From assembly GCF_031460495.1 (NCBI RefSeq), contig NZ_JAVKTS010000002.1, positions 124,001-188,000 on the forward strand: a stretch of 64,000 nt of DNA, in the 5' to 3' direction. Position numbers and translations under genes: made by a program. Below are positions 28,632-37,124 of the stretch, one piece after another. Each line of letters begins with the position of its first letter. Position 1 is the stretch's first letter. The stretch is from Tissierella sp. GTDB lineage: Bacteria; Bacillota; Clostridia; Tissierellales; Tissierellaceae. The notes below the pieces were generated by a model. That model did not search any database and had not been told where the DNA came from. It saw only the letters and a program-made list of their open reading frames with translations.

Positions 28632-29642
28632 TTGGAAAAAAGATTGTTAGGGAAAACTAATTTAGAAGTATCGGTAATTGGATTTGGTGGTATTCCAATT
28701 CAAAGAGTAGATAGTCATATGTCAACAAGTTTGCTAGAGGAAGCAAGCAAATTAGGGATTAACTTCATCGATACTGCTCGTGGATATAATGAATCTGAAA
28801 ATCTAATAGGTGAGGCTCTAGAGAAAATAGGTAGAGAAAAGTTTTTTCTAGCTACAAAGACCATGAAAAGAGATTATCAAGGAATGCTTGATGATATAAA
28901 TATTAGCTTAAAAAACCTAAGAACTGATTATATAGATTTATATCAGCTCCACAATGTAAAAAGTATAGAAGAGTTAGAACTAGTATTAAGTGAGAATGGT
29001 GCCCTAAAGGCATTAAAAGAAGCTAAGGAAAAGGGTATAGTTAGAAATATAGGAATAACAGGACATAATCCAGATATCCTAGATAAGGCTATAGATACAG
29101 ATGAGTTTGCTACTATACAATGTCCTTATAATCCTGTTGAGCAACAGGCAGATGAATTATTCAAAAAGGCAAAAGCTAAAGATATTGGAGTAATTGTTAT
29201 GAAGCCCTTAGCAGGTGGTGCTATTACAAAAGGCGAGTTATCCTTAAGATTTATTATTGACAATCCCAATGTAACTGTAGCTATTCCAGGGATGGATTCT
29301 ATAGAACAAATAAATGAAAATGCCATGGTAGGTATTGATGTAAGGAAATTAACTGATGAAGAAGAAAAGATTTTGTTTGAAGAAGCTAATTCCCTAGGGT
29401 CTGAATTTTGTAGGCGCTGTGGATATTGCATGCCATGTCCACAAAATATAGATATACCAACACAATTTTTAATGGAAGGGTATTATACTAGATATAATCT
29501 AAAGGAATGGGCTCAAGGAAGGTATGACGCTATGGAAAAAAGAGCAGTACATTGCATAGAATGTGGACAATGTGAGCCAAGATGTCCATATAATCTTCCA
29601 ATAAGAAAGATGATGAAGAAAGTAGTGGCAACATTAGGATAG
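28632..29642 (+). CDS. Aldo/keto reductase with C-terminal 4Fe-4S ferredoxin motifs
   Basis: About 336 residues: an aldo/keto reductase barrel (VIGFGGIP, DTARGYNESE with the active-site tyrosine, ATKTMKRD, YQLHNV) followed by two cysteine clusters (CRRCGYCMPCP near 262 and CIECGQCEPRCP near 312) of the ferredoxin type. Such proteins are common in anaerobes; substrate and electron route are unknown. GGAGG (28619-28623) is only 2 bases from the ATG at 28626 but 8 from the TTG at 28632, so I prefer TTG. It probably reads through from pyk. A terminator follows immediately. Confidence 0.9.
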   Translation: MEKRLLGKTNLEVSVIGFGGIPIQRVDSHMSTSLLEEASKLGINFIDTARGYNESENLIGEALEKIGREKFFLATKTMKRDYQGMLDDINISLKNLRTDYIDLYQLHNVKSIEELELVLSENGALKALKEAKEKGIVRNIGITGHNPDILDKAIDTDEFATIQCPYNPVEQQADELFKKAKAKDIGVIVMKPLAGGAITKGELSLRFIIDNPNVTVAIPGMDSIEQINENAMVGIDVRKLTDEEEKILFEEANSLGSEFCRRCGYCMPCPQNIDIPTQFLMEGYYTRYNLKEWAQGRYDAMEKRAVHCIECGQCEPRCPYNLPIRKMMKKVVATLG

Positions 29643-29667
29643 GCACAGTTTAACTGTGCTTTTTTTA
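29643..29667 (+). terminator. Terminator of the pfkA-pyk-AKR unit
   Basis: GCACAGTT pairs with AACTGTGC around a single base, followed by eight T; it starts on the base after the stop codon. Confidence 0.9.
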
Positions 29668-29783
29668 TAACGAATAAGAAAGCTCTATTTTAAAGGATCA
29701 TATTATAAAGAATTTTTAATTGCTTATTTTGTATTTAACCAATATAATTATATGAGAAATATTTATAGACGAGGGGTATGTAA

Positions 29784-30425
29784 ATGAGTGACAGTAAATT
29801 AGATACAGATAGTATATATGAACTATTGAAAAAAAGAATTATACATCTTGAGTATGAACCGGGTTTAGTCTTAAATGAGGTAGATGTTGCAGAGGAGTTC
29901 AATACTAGTAGAACACCTATTAGAAGAGTTTTTCAACTATTACATGGTGATAAACTTTTAAATATCGTTCCAAGATTTGGTGCTCAGGTTGCACCTATAG
30001 ATTTTAAACAAATGAAATCTATATTCGAGGTAACTAGAGAGCTAGATCCATTTGCTACAAGACTTGCAGTAGAGAGAATAAGTGACGAAAAGATTAAAGA
30101 ACTTGAGGAGATTATGTCTAGGTTAGAAAACTATGATATTACTAAAGATTACCAGAATGCAATTAACGATGATGAACTTTTTCATGATATTATATTTTCT
30201 AGTTGCGATAACCCCTGGTTACAAGAAATTTTAACATCCCTGCATTATCATACTGAAAGATTGTGGCATTATTGTGAGAGTTATTTTGATAGTATGGATC
30301 TTTTTACTCATTCATTGGGAAAGGTATTAGAAGCAGTAAAAGAAAAGGATGTAGAAAAAGCTGAAAAATATACTAGAGAACATATAGATGAATTTGTTCT
30401 CAAAATAAAAAAGGAAATGTTATAG
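29784..30425 (+). CDS. GntR-family regulator with FCD domain
   Basis: A 213-residue one-component regulator: N-terminal winged helix (LKKRIIHLEYEPG, EVDVAEEFNTSRTPIRRVF, residues 10-70) and C-terminal FCD helical domain (FEVTRELDPFATRLAVERI, DDELFHDIIFSSC) with Asp/His residues that in relatives bind a metal and small acid ligand. It lies directly upstream of the reductase operon and is separated from it by a terminator, so it probably controls that operon in response to a substrate such as glycine, sarcosine or betaine; this is inference from position. Confidence 0.92.
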   Translation: MSDSKLDTDSIYELLKKRIIHLEYEPGLVLNEVDVAEEFNTSRTPIRRVFQLLHGDKLLNIVPRFGAQVAPIDFKQMKSIFEVTRELDPFATRLAVERISDEKIKELEEIMSRLENYDITKDYQNAINDDELFHDIIFSSCDNPWLQEILTSLHYHTERLWHYCESYFDSMDLFTHSLGKVLEAVKEKDVEKAEKYTREHIDEFVLKIKKEML

Positions 30426-30431
30426 AGATTT

Positions 30432-30490
30432 TAGAAACCCCTAATTTTAGATGATTTAGTCAATCTAGAATTAGGGGTTTCTATATTTTT
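30432..30490 (+). terminator. Terminator of the GntR gene
   Basis: TAGAAACCCCTAATT (30432-30446) pairs with AATTAGGGGTTTCTA (30469-30483), a 15-bp stem extended inside, followed by TATTTTTT. Confidence 0.88.
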
Positions 30491-30521
30491 TCATAAATTA
30501 AAAATATTTTTGTAAAATACA

Positions 30522-30551
30522 CTTGAAATACACAAGAAAAACATATACAAT
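30522..30551 (+). promoter_or_regulatory. Promoter of the grd operon with a possible operator
   Basis: TTGAAA (30523-30528), a 17-base spacer and TACAAT (30546-30551) make a near-consensus sigma-A promoter, 64 bases before grdA. The inverted repeat CTTG-N7-CAAG (30522-30536) overlaps the -35 box and is a candidate site for the adjacent GntR regulator, but at 4 bp per arm it could be chance. Confidence 0.65.
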
Positions 30552-30614
30552 GTAGTTGTAGAACAAGTGAAAAACATTTAACAAAGTGAATTGATTATGA
30601 AAGGAAGTGGCTAA

Positions 30615-31088
30615 ATGTCAATTTTTAATGAAAACACAAAAGTTATCATTATTGGAGACAGAGATGGTATACCCGGACCAGCTATGGAAGAATGCGTAAA
30701 AACCACTCCTGCAGAAGTAGTATTTTCATCTACTGAATGTTTCGTCTGAACGGCTGCAGGTGCAATGGACTTAGAAAATCAAAAAAGGGTTAAAGACTTA
30801 ACTGAAAAATACGGAGCAGAAAACATGCTTGTATTAATTGGTGGAGCTGAAGCTGAAGCAGCAGGATTAGCGGCTGAAACAGTAACAGCAGGTGACCCTA
30901 CATTTGCAGGTCCATTAGCAGGAGTCTCGTTGGGACTTAAAGTTTACCATGCAGTAGAACCAGATTTCAAAGAATCTGTAGAGGCTGATGTATATGATGA
31001 GCAAATTGGTATGATGGAAATGGTTCTTGAAGTTGATGAAATAGTTGAAGAAGTAAAGGGTATAAGGGAAGAATTTACAAAATTTTAA
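30615..31088 (+). CDS. grdA: Selenoprotein A of glycine/sarcosine/betaine reductase (in-frame UGA = Sec)
   Basis: GrdA accepts the carboxymethyl group from the substrate-specific protein B as a selenoether and passes it on as a thioester to protein C, giving acetyl phosphate. The 157-residue frame runs from ATG 30615 through a TGA at 30747-30749 to TAA 31088. The TGA falls in [14 protein letters not shown], giving the CxxU redox motif C42-F-V-U45 known in GrdA. A standard caller would see only the fragment from 30765. AAAGGAAGTGG precedes the ATG. It is first in a four-gene operon. Confidence 0.96.
30747..30790 (+). promoter_or_regulatory. Selenocysteine codon and candidate SECIS of grdA
   Basis: The UGA at 30747-30749 is followed by TGC-AGGT-GCA (30755-30764), a short stem with an AGGT loop like the GGU-containing apical loops of bacterial SECIS elements. 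The stem is only 3 bp with a weak extension, so the exact fold is uncertain; the Sec codon itself is well supported by the protein context. Confidence 0.6.
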
Positions 31089-31145
31089 TATCTAATTTAT
31101 AGACAAGTATATTCCTATAAGAACAATATGAGAGGAGGGAATCCT

Positions 31146-31529
31146 ATGACAAATGAGATGAATTATCAAATTGTGACTAACAATCCCACTGTAAAAGATG
31201 ATTATGAAGAAGTAATTTTCGTTGAAGGTGGCTTTGGAGATGTGTTATTAAAAGTTAGAGATTTAGTTCACTCAGGTTTTGAACTTATTAATCATCCCCT
31301 AGGAGCAAGTAGCAGAATGTTTTTCTCTCCATATCGTTCGATTGCAATTCGTGAGAAATCACAGGGAAAACATGATATTCATGTAGAAACAATAGAAAAC
31401 AGCATAGAAAACTATAATAAACATACCAGTATGAAAAAAGCAGACATGGCAAATAGTGAAGATTACGCTTTAATTGACAGTGAACTTTTAAAATCTTCAT
31501 TACATGAGTTTGAAAGGATTTACAATTAA
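31146..31529 (+). CDS. grdX: GrdX protein
   Basis: A 127-residue protein (TNNPTVKDDYEE, VRDLVHSGFELINHPLGAS, SPYRSIAI) of the GrdX family, encoded in many glycine reductase operons and of unknown biochemical role. The start at 31146 follows a GAGGAGGG site; an ATG at 31128 overlaps that site and is not used. It lies between grdA and the GrdE-type gene. A paralogue is encoded at 21608. Confidence 0.85.
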   Translation: MTNEMNYQIVTNNPTVKDDYEEVIFVEGGFGDVLLKVRDLVHSGFELINHPLGASSRMFFSPYRSIAIREKSQGKHDIHVETIENSIENYNKHTSMKKADMANSEDYALIDSELLKSSLHEFERIYN

Positions 31530-31559
31530 AAATTAAAAATAAAACGGAGGTGACTTTCC

Positions 31560-32846
31560 TTGAAACTTGAACTTAGAAGAATCCATATTAAAGATATTCA
31601 ATTAGGAAATGAAACAACTGTAAAAAATGGAGTTCTAACAGTAAATAAAGAGGAATTAATCAATAAGCTTAAAGAAGATGAAAGAATTAAAGATGTTAAG
31701 CTTGATGTAGCAAGACCTGGAGAAAAGGTAAGAATTATTCCAGTTAAAGACGTAATTGAACCAAGAGTGAAAATTGAAGGAACAGGAAATGGTTTTCCAG
31801 GAGTATCCACTAAAATCGCTCAATTAGGAGATGGAAAGGTTAATGTACTTCATGGTGCAGCTGTTGTAACGATTGGTGACATTGTAGGATTCCAGGAAGG
31901 CGTAGTTGACATGTGGGGTGAAGGTGCAAAATGGACTCCATTTTCAAAGACTTTCAACCTAGTAGTTGATATTATACCTGTAGAAGGATTAGCACCACAT
32001 GCTCATGAAACAACTGTTAGATTAGCAGGGCTTAAAGCAGCAGAGTTTGTAGGAGAAGCTGGAAGAAATGTAGAACCAGATGAAGTATTAGTATATGAAA
32101 TGGGTAGCCACGCTGAAGAAAGCAAGAAATATCCAGATCTACCAAAGGTAGCATATGTAGAAATGCTTATTTCTCAAGGGTTATTACATGATGGATATAT
32201 CTATGGAGTTAACAGCCAATTAATCTTACCAACTCTACTACATCCAAATGAGGAATTAGATGGAGCAGTAATCAGTGGTAACTGTGTTGCAGCATGTGAT
32301 AAGATAACAACTTACCAACATCAAAACAATTCAGCAATCCTTGACTTATATGCACAACATGGAAAAACTATTAACTTCTTAGGAGTAATACTTACTCCAG
32401 AGTTAACTACTCTTGAAGGTAAATTTAGAACATGTGATTACACAGCTAAATTATGTAAGAGTCTAGGAGCAGACGGTGTTATTATATCTGAAGAAGGTTA
32501 TGGTAACCCAGACTCAGACTTATTAATGATTTGTAAGAGATTAGAAGATTCAGGAATAAAGACAGTTCTAATAACTGACGAATGCTCAGGTTGGGACGGA
32601 ATGAGTCAACCATTGGCAGATACAGCAAAAGAAGCAGTAGCCGTAGTGTCTACAGGTAATGTAAGTCATGTTGTTAAACTATCACCTGCTGATAGAGTAA
32701 TAGGAAATGCAGCTGCTATTGCAACCTTAGCTGGTGGATGGGAAGGTTCATTAGAAGAAGATGGAACTTTAAGCTGTGAATTAAATGCAGTAATTGGAGC
32801 AACATCAGAGATTGGATATCATAACTGTACAGTTAAATTATATTAA
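31560..32846 (+). CDS. Pyruvoyl-forming pro-protein subunit of reductase complex B (GrdE/GrdG/GrdI family)
   Basis: A 428-residue pro-protein that is cut between an Asn and a Cys to give two subunits, the larger carrying a pyruvoyl group that binds the substrate amine as a Schiff base. The site GNCVAACDK places the cysteine at residue 242, the position known for GrdE. The start is TTG after CGGAGGTG. Whether the complex handles glycine (GrdE), sarcosine (GrdG) or betaine (GrdI) is not certain. The absence of trxAB, grdC and grdD and the presence of a GntR gene make a sarcosine or betaine version plausible. Confidence 0.92.
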   Translation: MKLELRRIHIKDIQLGNETTVKNGVLTVNKEELINKLKEDERIKDVKLDVARPGEKVRIIPVKDVIEPRVKIEGTGNGFPGVSTKIAQLGDGKVNVLHGAAVVTIGDIVGFQEGVVDMWGEGAKWTPFSKTFNLVVDIIPVEGLAPHAHETTVRLAGLKAAEFVGEAGRNVEPDEVLVYEMGSHAEESKKYPDLPKVAYVEMLISQGLLHDGYIYGVNSQLILPTLLHPNEELDGAVISGNCVAACDKITTYQHQNNSAILDLYAQHGKTINFLGVILTPELTTLEGKFRTCDYTAKLCKSLGADGVIISEEGYGNPDSDLLMICKRLEDSGIKTVLITDECSGWDGMSQPLADTAKEAVAVVSTGNVSHVVKLSPADRVIGNAAAIATLAGGWEGSLEEDGTLSCELNAVIGATSEIGYHNCTVKLY

Positions 32847-32870
32847 TTAGCTCAGAAAGGAGGAGAAAAT

Positions 32871-34169
32871 ATGAAATTCAAAGTATTATATTATGTTAAT
32901 CAATTCTTTGGACAAATAGGTGGAGAAGAAAAAGCAGGGATAGAGCCTGTTTTCAAGAAAGAAACAATAGGACCAGCATTAGGATTTAATGGGCTTCTTG
33001 GAGAAGAGGGAGAAGTAGTAGGTACACTAATATGTGGTGATAACTACTTTAATGAACATAAAGAAGAAGCTTTAGAATATATAATGAAGGTAATTAAAGA
33101 GGAAAATCCAGATATAGTTGTTGCAGGACCAGCATTTAATGCAGGTAGATATGGTATGGCTTGCTCTGGAGTAGTAAATGCTGTAGTAGATGAATTAAAT
33201 ATTCCAGTAGTTACTGGTATGTATATAGAAAATCCTGGTTTAGATTCATGCAGAGGTAAAGCAATAGTAGTAAATGTTTCAGACTCAGCGGCAGGCATGA
33301 GAAAAGCACTACCAGTAATGGCAAATATAGTAAAGAAGATAATGAATGGCGAGGAACTAGGTCTTCCAGAGGAAGAAGGATATATATCACAAGGTAAGAG
33401 ACTTACTGTTTTCTCAGATAAGAGAGGTTCGCAAAGAGCGGTAGAGATGTTATTATCTAGATTAAATAATGAACCATTTGAGACTGAACTACCAATGCCT
33501 GTATTTGATAAGGTAGATCCAGCAGTAGCAATTAAGGATTTAAGTAAAGCTACTATAGCTCTGGTAACTAGTGGTGGAATGGTACCATTAGGAAACCCAG
33601 ATAGAATCCAATCAGCTAGTGCTCAAAAATGGGGCAAGTATGATGTAAGTGGAATAGATGCATTAACTGGAGAATATTGCACAATTCACGGTGGGTTTGA
33701 CCCAGTATATGCAAATGAAATACCAGATAGAGTAGCACCGCTTGACATGCTAAAGGAATATCAAAAAGAAGGACTTATTGGTAATGTGTTTGAGTACTTC
33801 TATACTACTACAGGTACTGGAACATCGGTTGGAAACTCAGTGAAATTTGGTACTGAAATAGGAAAAGAGCTTAAAGAAGCTGGAGTAGATGGAGTTATAT
33901 TAACTTCAACTTGAGGCACCTGTACACGTTGCGGTGCAACAATGGTAAAAGAAATAGAAAGATATGGTATCCCTATAGTTCATATGGCTACTATTACTAC
34001 AATTTCCGAATCAGTAGGTGCTAATAGAATAGTTCCAACTATTGCAATTCCTTATCCAGTAGGAAACCCGAATCTTCCAAAAGAAGAAGAATATACAATG
34101 AGAAAGAAAATGGTTGGAAGAGCATTAAAAGCTTTAGCTACAGAAATAACTGAAGTAACTCAATTCTAA
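32871..34169 (+). CDS. Selenoprotein subunit of reductase complex B (GrdB/GrdF/GrdH family; in-frame UGA = Sec)
   Basis: A 432-residue selenoprotein that pairs with the upstream pro-protein and cleaves the C-N bond of the bound substrate, handing the carboxymethyl group to GrdA. The TGA at 33912-33914 is in frame and encodes Sec348 in VILTST-U-GTCTRCGATMVKEI, giving UxxCxxC; the frame continues to 34169. Without recoding the gene looks like two fragments (ending 33914 and starting 33942). AAAGGAGGAG precedes the ATG. Substrate specificity is open: glycine, sarcosine or betaine. Confidence 0.95.
33912..33944 (+). promoter_or_regulatory. Selenocysteine codon and SECIS hairpin of the grdB-type gene
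   Basis: The UGA at 33912 is followed 13 bases later by GTTGC-GGT-GCAAC (33928-33940), a perfect 5-bp stem with a GGT loop at the distance expected for a bacterial SECIS element bound by SelB. Confidence 0.8.
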
Positions 34170-34190
34170 GACGATTTTCCATTATTAAAT

Positions 34191-34216
34191 AAAAGGGGCT
34201 GGCAAAGCCCCTTTTT
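34191..34216 (+). terminator. Terminator of the grd operon
   Basis: AGGGGCT (34194-34200) pairs with AGCCCCT around GGCAA, with flanking A and T runs, 21 bases after the last grd stop. Confidence 0.92.
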
Positions 34217-34266
34217 CCTAAAAGAGTTGAATGTGTTAGAATTAACAATGATAGGAGATGGTAAAT

Positions 34267-35349
34267 ATGGAAAAACAGCAACTAAACTGGGGAAGAGTTA
34301 TGACATACGCAGGTGCATTTATTGCATTCCTCATAGGCTCTGGGTTTGCAACTGGCCAAGAAGTCTTACAATATTTTAGTTCATATGGTTACCTAGGAAT
34401 ATTAGGAGTAATAGTAGTGTTTTTATTATTTCTTTATGTAGGTATTGACTTTGTAATTGTAGGGAAAGAAAATCAGTTTCCAAAGGGAAGCGATGTATAC
34501 AAATATTATTGCGGAAATATAATAGGAAATTTTTATGATTACTTTTCTATTGCTTTTATCTATATGTCATTTATAGTTATGATAGGAGGAGCAGGTGCTA
34601 CAGTACATCAACAATATGGTCTTCCAGCAGAGTTTGGTGGAATTATGATGGGAATTTTAGCAGCAGGTACTGTAATATTCGGATTAGGAAAGATAGTAGA
34701 TGTAATAGGGAAGATTGGTCCAGCAATAATTTTTTTAACAATTATACTAGGTATAACTGCTATATTAAAAAATCCTGAGGGATTAGTTAAGGCAAATGAA
34801 GTAATACCAAAATTAAACTTATTGAGGGCTTCCTCTAACTGGTTTTATGCAGCAGCTTCATATGTAGGATTTTGTATGCTGTGGTTAGCGGGATTTATGA
34901 CATCCATGGGTGCCTCTAGTGAAAGTAAAAAAGAATCTGTTCTTGGAGTAACTTTTGGTGCCATAGGATTTAGTGTGGCTTTGGTAATTATCACATTAGG
35001 TATGATTGCAAATATAGAACAATTAGCTGGTTCAATGGTGCCATCATTAATATTAGCTGGAAATATAAATTCAACATTAGCTATAGTATTCTCATTTATA
35101 GTGGTAGCAGGAATTTATACAACAGCAGTTCCTCTTTTATGGCAAGTTGTTGCCAGGTTTTCAGAGGAAAAAACTAATAAATTTAGAATGTTGACTGTAG
35201 TATTAGCTATAGTTGGTGTTTTTATTGGTTTAAGGGTTCCATTTGATAAATTAGTAAATATAATATATGTAATAAACGGCTATGTAGGTATTATTCTATT
35301 AGGATTTATGATAGTAAAAACTATTAGGAATAAATTAGCTAATAATTAA
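34267..35349 (+). CDS. YkvI-like membrane transporter
   Basis: A 360-residue integral membrane protein with about ten hydrophobic segments. The N-terminal GAFIAFLIGSGFATGQEVLQYF matches the YkvI family in the APC (amino acid-polyamine-cation) superfamily. The start at 34267 is preceded by TAGGAGATGG; the ATG at 34258 lies inside that site. It follows the grd operon after a terminator, so import of the reductase substrate (glycine, sarcosine or betaine) is a reasonable guess, but the transported molecule is unknown. Confidence 0.78.
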   Translation: MEKQQLNWGRVMTYAGAFIAFLIGSGFATGQEVLQYFSSYGYLGILGVIVVFLLFLYVGIDFVIVGKENQFPKGSDVYKYYCGNIIGNFYDYFSIAFIYMSFIVMIGGAGATVHQQYGLPAEFGGIMMGILAAGTVIFGLGKIVDVIGKIGPAIIFLTIILGITAILKNPEGLVKANEVIPKLNLLRASSNWFYAAASYVGFCMLWLAGFMTSMGASSESKKESVLGVTFGAIGFSVALVIITLGMIANIEQLAGSMVPSLILAGNINSTLAIVFSFIVVAGIYTTAVPLLWQVVARFSEEKTNKFRMLTVVLAIVGVFIGLRVPFDKLVNIIYVINGYVGIILLGFMIVKTIRNKLANN

Positions 35350-35490
35350 ACTAATTAAGTGGGTAAACTCAATATGAGTTCTCAATAGATTCAAAAGAGA
35401 CCCTTTTCCCCATAAAGGTTCTCTCCTCTTAAAAATATTTTAGCAAGATATTTATAAGTATTGGGTGTTTTAAATTTTGTTACACATGGT

Positions 35491-35532
35491 AAAATAACTT
35501 CGGCTTCTGACTCTGGAAATCGAAGTTATTTT
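35491..35532 (+). terminator. Stand-alone terminator-like hairpin before the MATE gene
   Basis: AAAATAACTTCG pairs with CGAAGTTATTTT around an 18-base loop and is followed by ATTTTC. It lies 140 bases after the transporter stop and 90 before the MATE start. It may end the transporter transcript, attenuate the MATE gene or end a small RNA. The remaining intergenic sequence (35350-35620) shows nothing else clear. Confidence 0.65.
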
Positions 35533-35620
35533 ATTTTCATTTACTACTTTTCTTTTTCCTATAATATGATATAATAGCTATATGTTTAGTGACTCGAAAT
35601 ACATAAAAAGGTGGTAGAAT

Positions 35621-37015
35621 ATGAACAAACAAAACAAGACAGAATTGATTTTAAAAGGTAGCATTTATAAGGTACTTATTACACTGTCTATTCCAATCAT
35701 GATAAACAGCCTTATACAAACATTATACAATTTGGTAGATGGATTATATGTAAGTATGCTTTCATCAGTTCATTTTGCAGCTACTGCTTTTGTATGGCCA
35801 GTTAACTTCTTATTTATTTCTTTAGGTATAGGGCTTTCTATAGCAGGTACTTCTCTTCTTGCACAGTTAGTTGGTGCAAATAAATTAGAGAGGGCTAATG
35901 AATACGCTACCCAACTAATAGCAGTTAGCGTACTTAGTTCAGTTGTATTTACTATATTAGGATATCTTGTAAGTCCTCATATTATTAGGCTAATGGGTGG
36001 AACAGGAGAACTAGCAGAGCTTGGAAACATATATTTAAGGATTACTTTTTTAGATATGCCTTTTATGTTTCTGTTTTTTAACATAAGTTCTATAATGAAT
36101 TCTCAAGGAAATACTTTTATAACCATGATTCTTAGTGGAATTTCTGCAATAATAAATGTAATACTAGATCCAATATTTATTTTTACTTTAGATATGGGAA
36201 TAGCAGGTGCAGCATGGGCAACATTAATCTCTAGGGGTGTGTTGGCAATGCTTGGATTTGTTTTGTTGTTTAATAAAAAGAATAAGATTATACCATCTTT
36301 TAAGGAATTTAAGTTTGATAAAGAAGTAATTAAAGAAATATTTACTGTAGGATTACCATCCTCCATAGGTCAAACAGGAGCTTCTTTAGGATTTATCGTA
36401 CTTAATGGCTTTATTGGGTCCTATGGAACAGCAACCTTAGCTGCTTATGCTATGGTAAACAGAATAACATCCTTGGTTATGCAACCAGCAATGGGTATTG
36501 GATCTGCATTAACTGCAATAGTAGGGCAGAATATGGGAGCAAATCAAATCGATAGGGTAAAAGAAGCATTTTACAAAGCATTAAAACTTACAATCCTTAT
36601 CGGTGGATTGGGTTGCATAATATTGATTGCATTTGATACTCAAATAATTAACTTTTTCATGCAATCAAAAGATGATCCAACTGTAATAGATTTGAGTTTA
36701 GTATATCTGGTGTATGTGTCGCTATCCATGCCTTTAATGGGAATTTTCTCTGTATTCCAAGGAATATTCCAAGGCTCTGGAAATACTAAATATTCTATGT
36801 CCATGGAAGTGGGTAGACTTTGGTTTGTGAGACTTCCCATGATTTTAGTTTTTAAACATTTTACAAACTGGGGCTCTACAGGCATTTGGTTCTCAATGAG
36901 CTTTAGTAATCTAATAGTTTGCTTATATGGATATTGGATATATAGAAGAAATGGATGGCAAAAGAAAATAATTAAGAGTAATGATGAGTGTCAAAGTGAT
37001 AGCACCTTAGCATAA
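35621..37015 (+). CDS. MATE-family efflux transporter
   Basis: A 464-residue membrane protein with twelve predicted segments in two similar halves, matching the NorM/DinF-type MATE family (drug/Na+ or H+ antiport): IPIMINSLIQTLYNLVDGLYVS at the start, GVLAMLGFVLL, and GQNMGANQIDRVKEAF in the second half. AAAGGTGG precedes the ATG. Substrate unknown. It is monocistronic, with a terminator 22 bases after the stop. Confidence 0.92.
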   Translation: MNKQNKTELILKGSIYKVLITLSIPIMINSLIQTLYNLVDGLYVSMLSSVHFAATAFVWPVNFLFISLGIGLSIAGTSLLAQLVGANKLERANEYATQLIAVSVLSSVVFTILGYLVSPHIIRLMGGTGELAELGNIYLRITFLDMPFMFLFFNISSIMNSQGNTFITMILSGISAIINVILDPIFIFTLDMGIAGAAWATLISRGVLAMLGFVLLFNKKNKIIPSFKEFKFDKEVIKEIFTVGLPSSIGQTGASLGFIVLNGFIGSYGTATLAAYAMVNRITSLVMQPAMGIGSALTAIVGQNMGANQIDRVKEAFYKALKLTILIGGLGCIILIAFDTQIINFFMQSKDDPTVIDLSLVYLVYVSLSMPLMGIFSVFQGIFQGSGNTKYSMSMEVGRLWFVRLPMILVFKHFTNWGSTGIWFSMSFSNLIVCLYGYWIYRRNGWQKKIIKSNDECQSDSTLA

Positions 37016-37037
37016 GTTAATAAATTGAAGTTAGTAG

Positions 37038-37061
37038 CGGAGAATTTATTCTCCGTTTTTT
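37038..37061 (+). terminator. Terminator of the MATE gene
   Basis: CGGAGAAT pairs with ATTCTCCG around TT, followed by TTTTTT. Confidence 0.92.
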
Positions 37062-37124
37062 GTTTGTAACTTAAAAATATGTTATAATACTTAGTTAGGA
37101 AAACAAATAGGGAAGTGAGATAAT

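Noticed and set aside
30765-31088. Separate 107-residue gene starting at ATG 30765
   Set aside because: It is the part of grdA after the selenocysteine UGA; the frame continues upstream to ATG 30615 with a good ribosome binding site.
33942-34169. Separate 75-residue gene after the GrdB-type gene
   Set aside because: It is the C-terminal part of the same selenoprotein, joined through UGA at 33912 with a SECIS hairpin.
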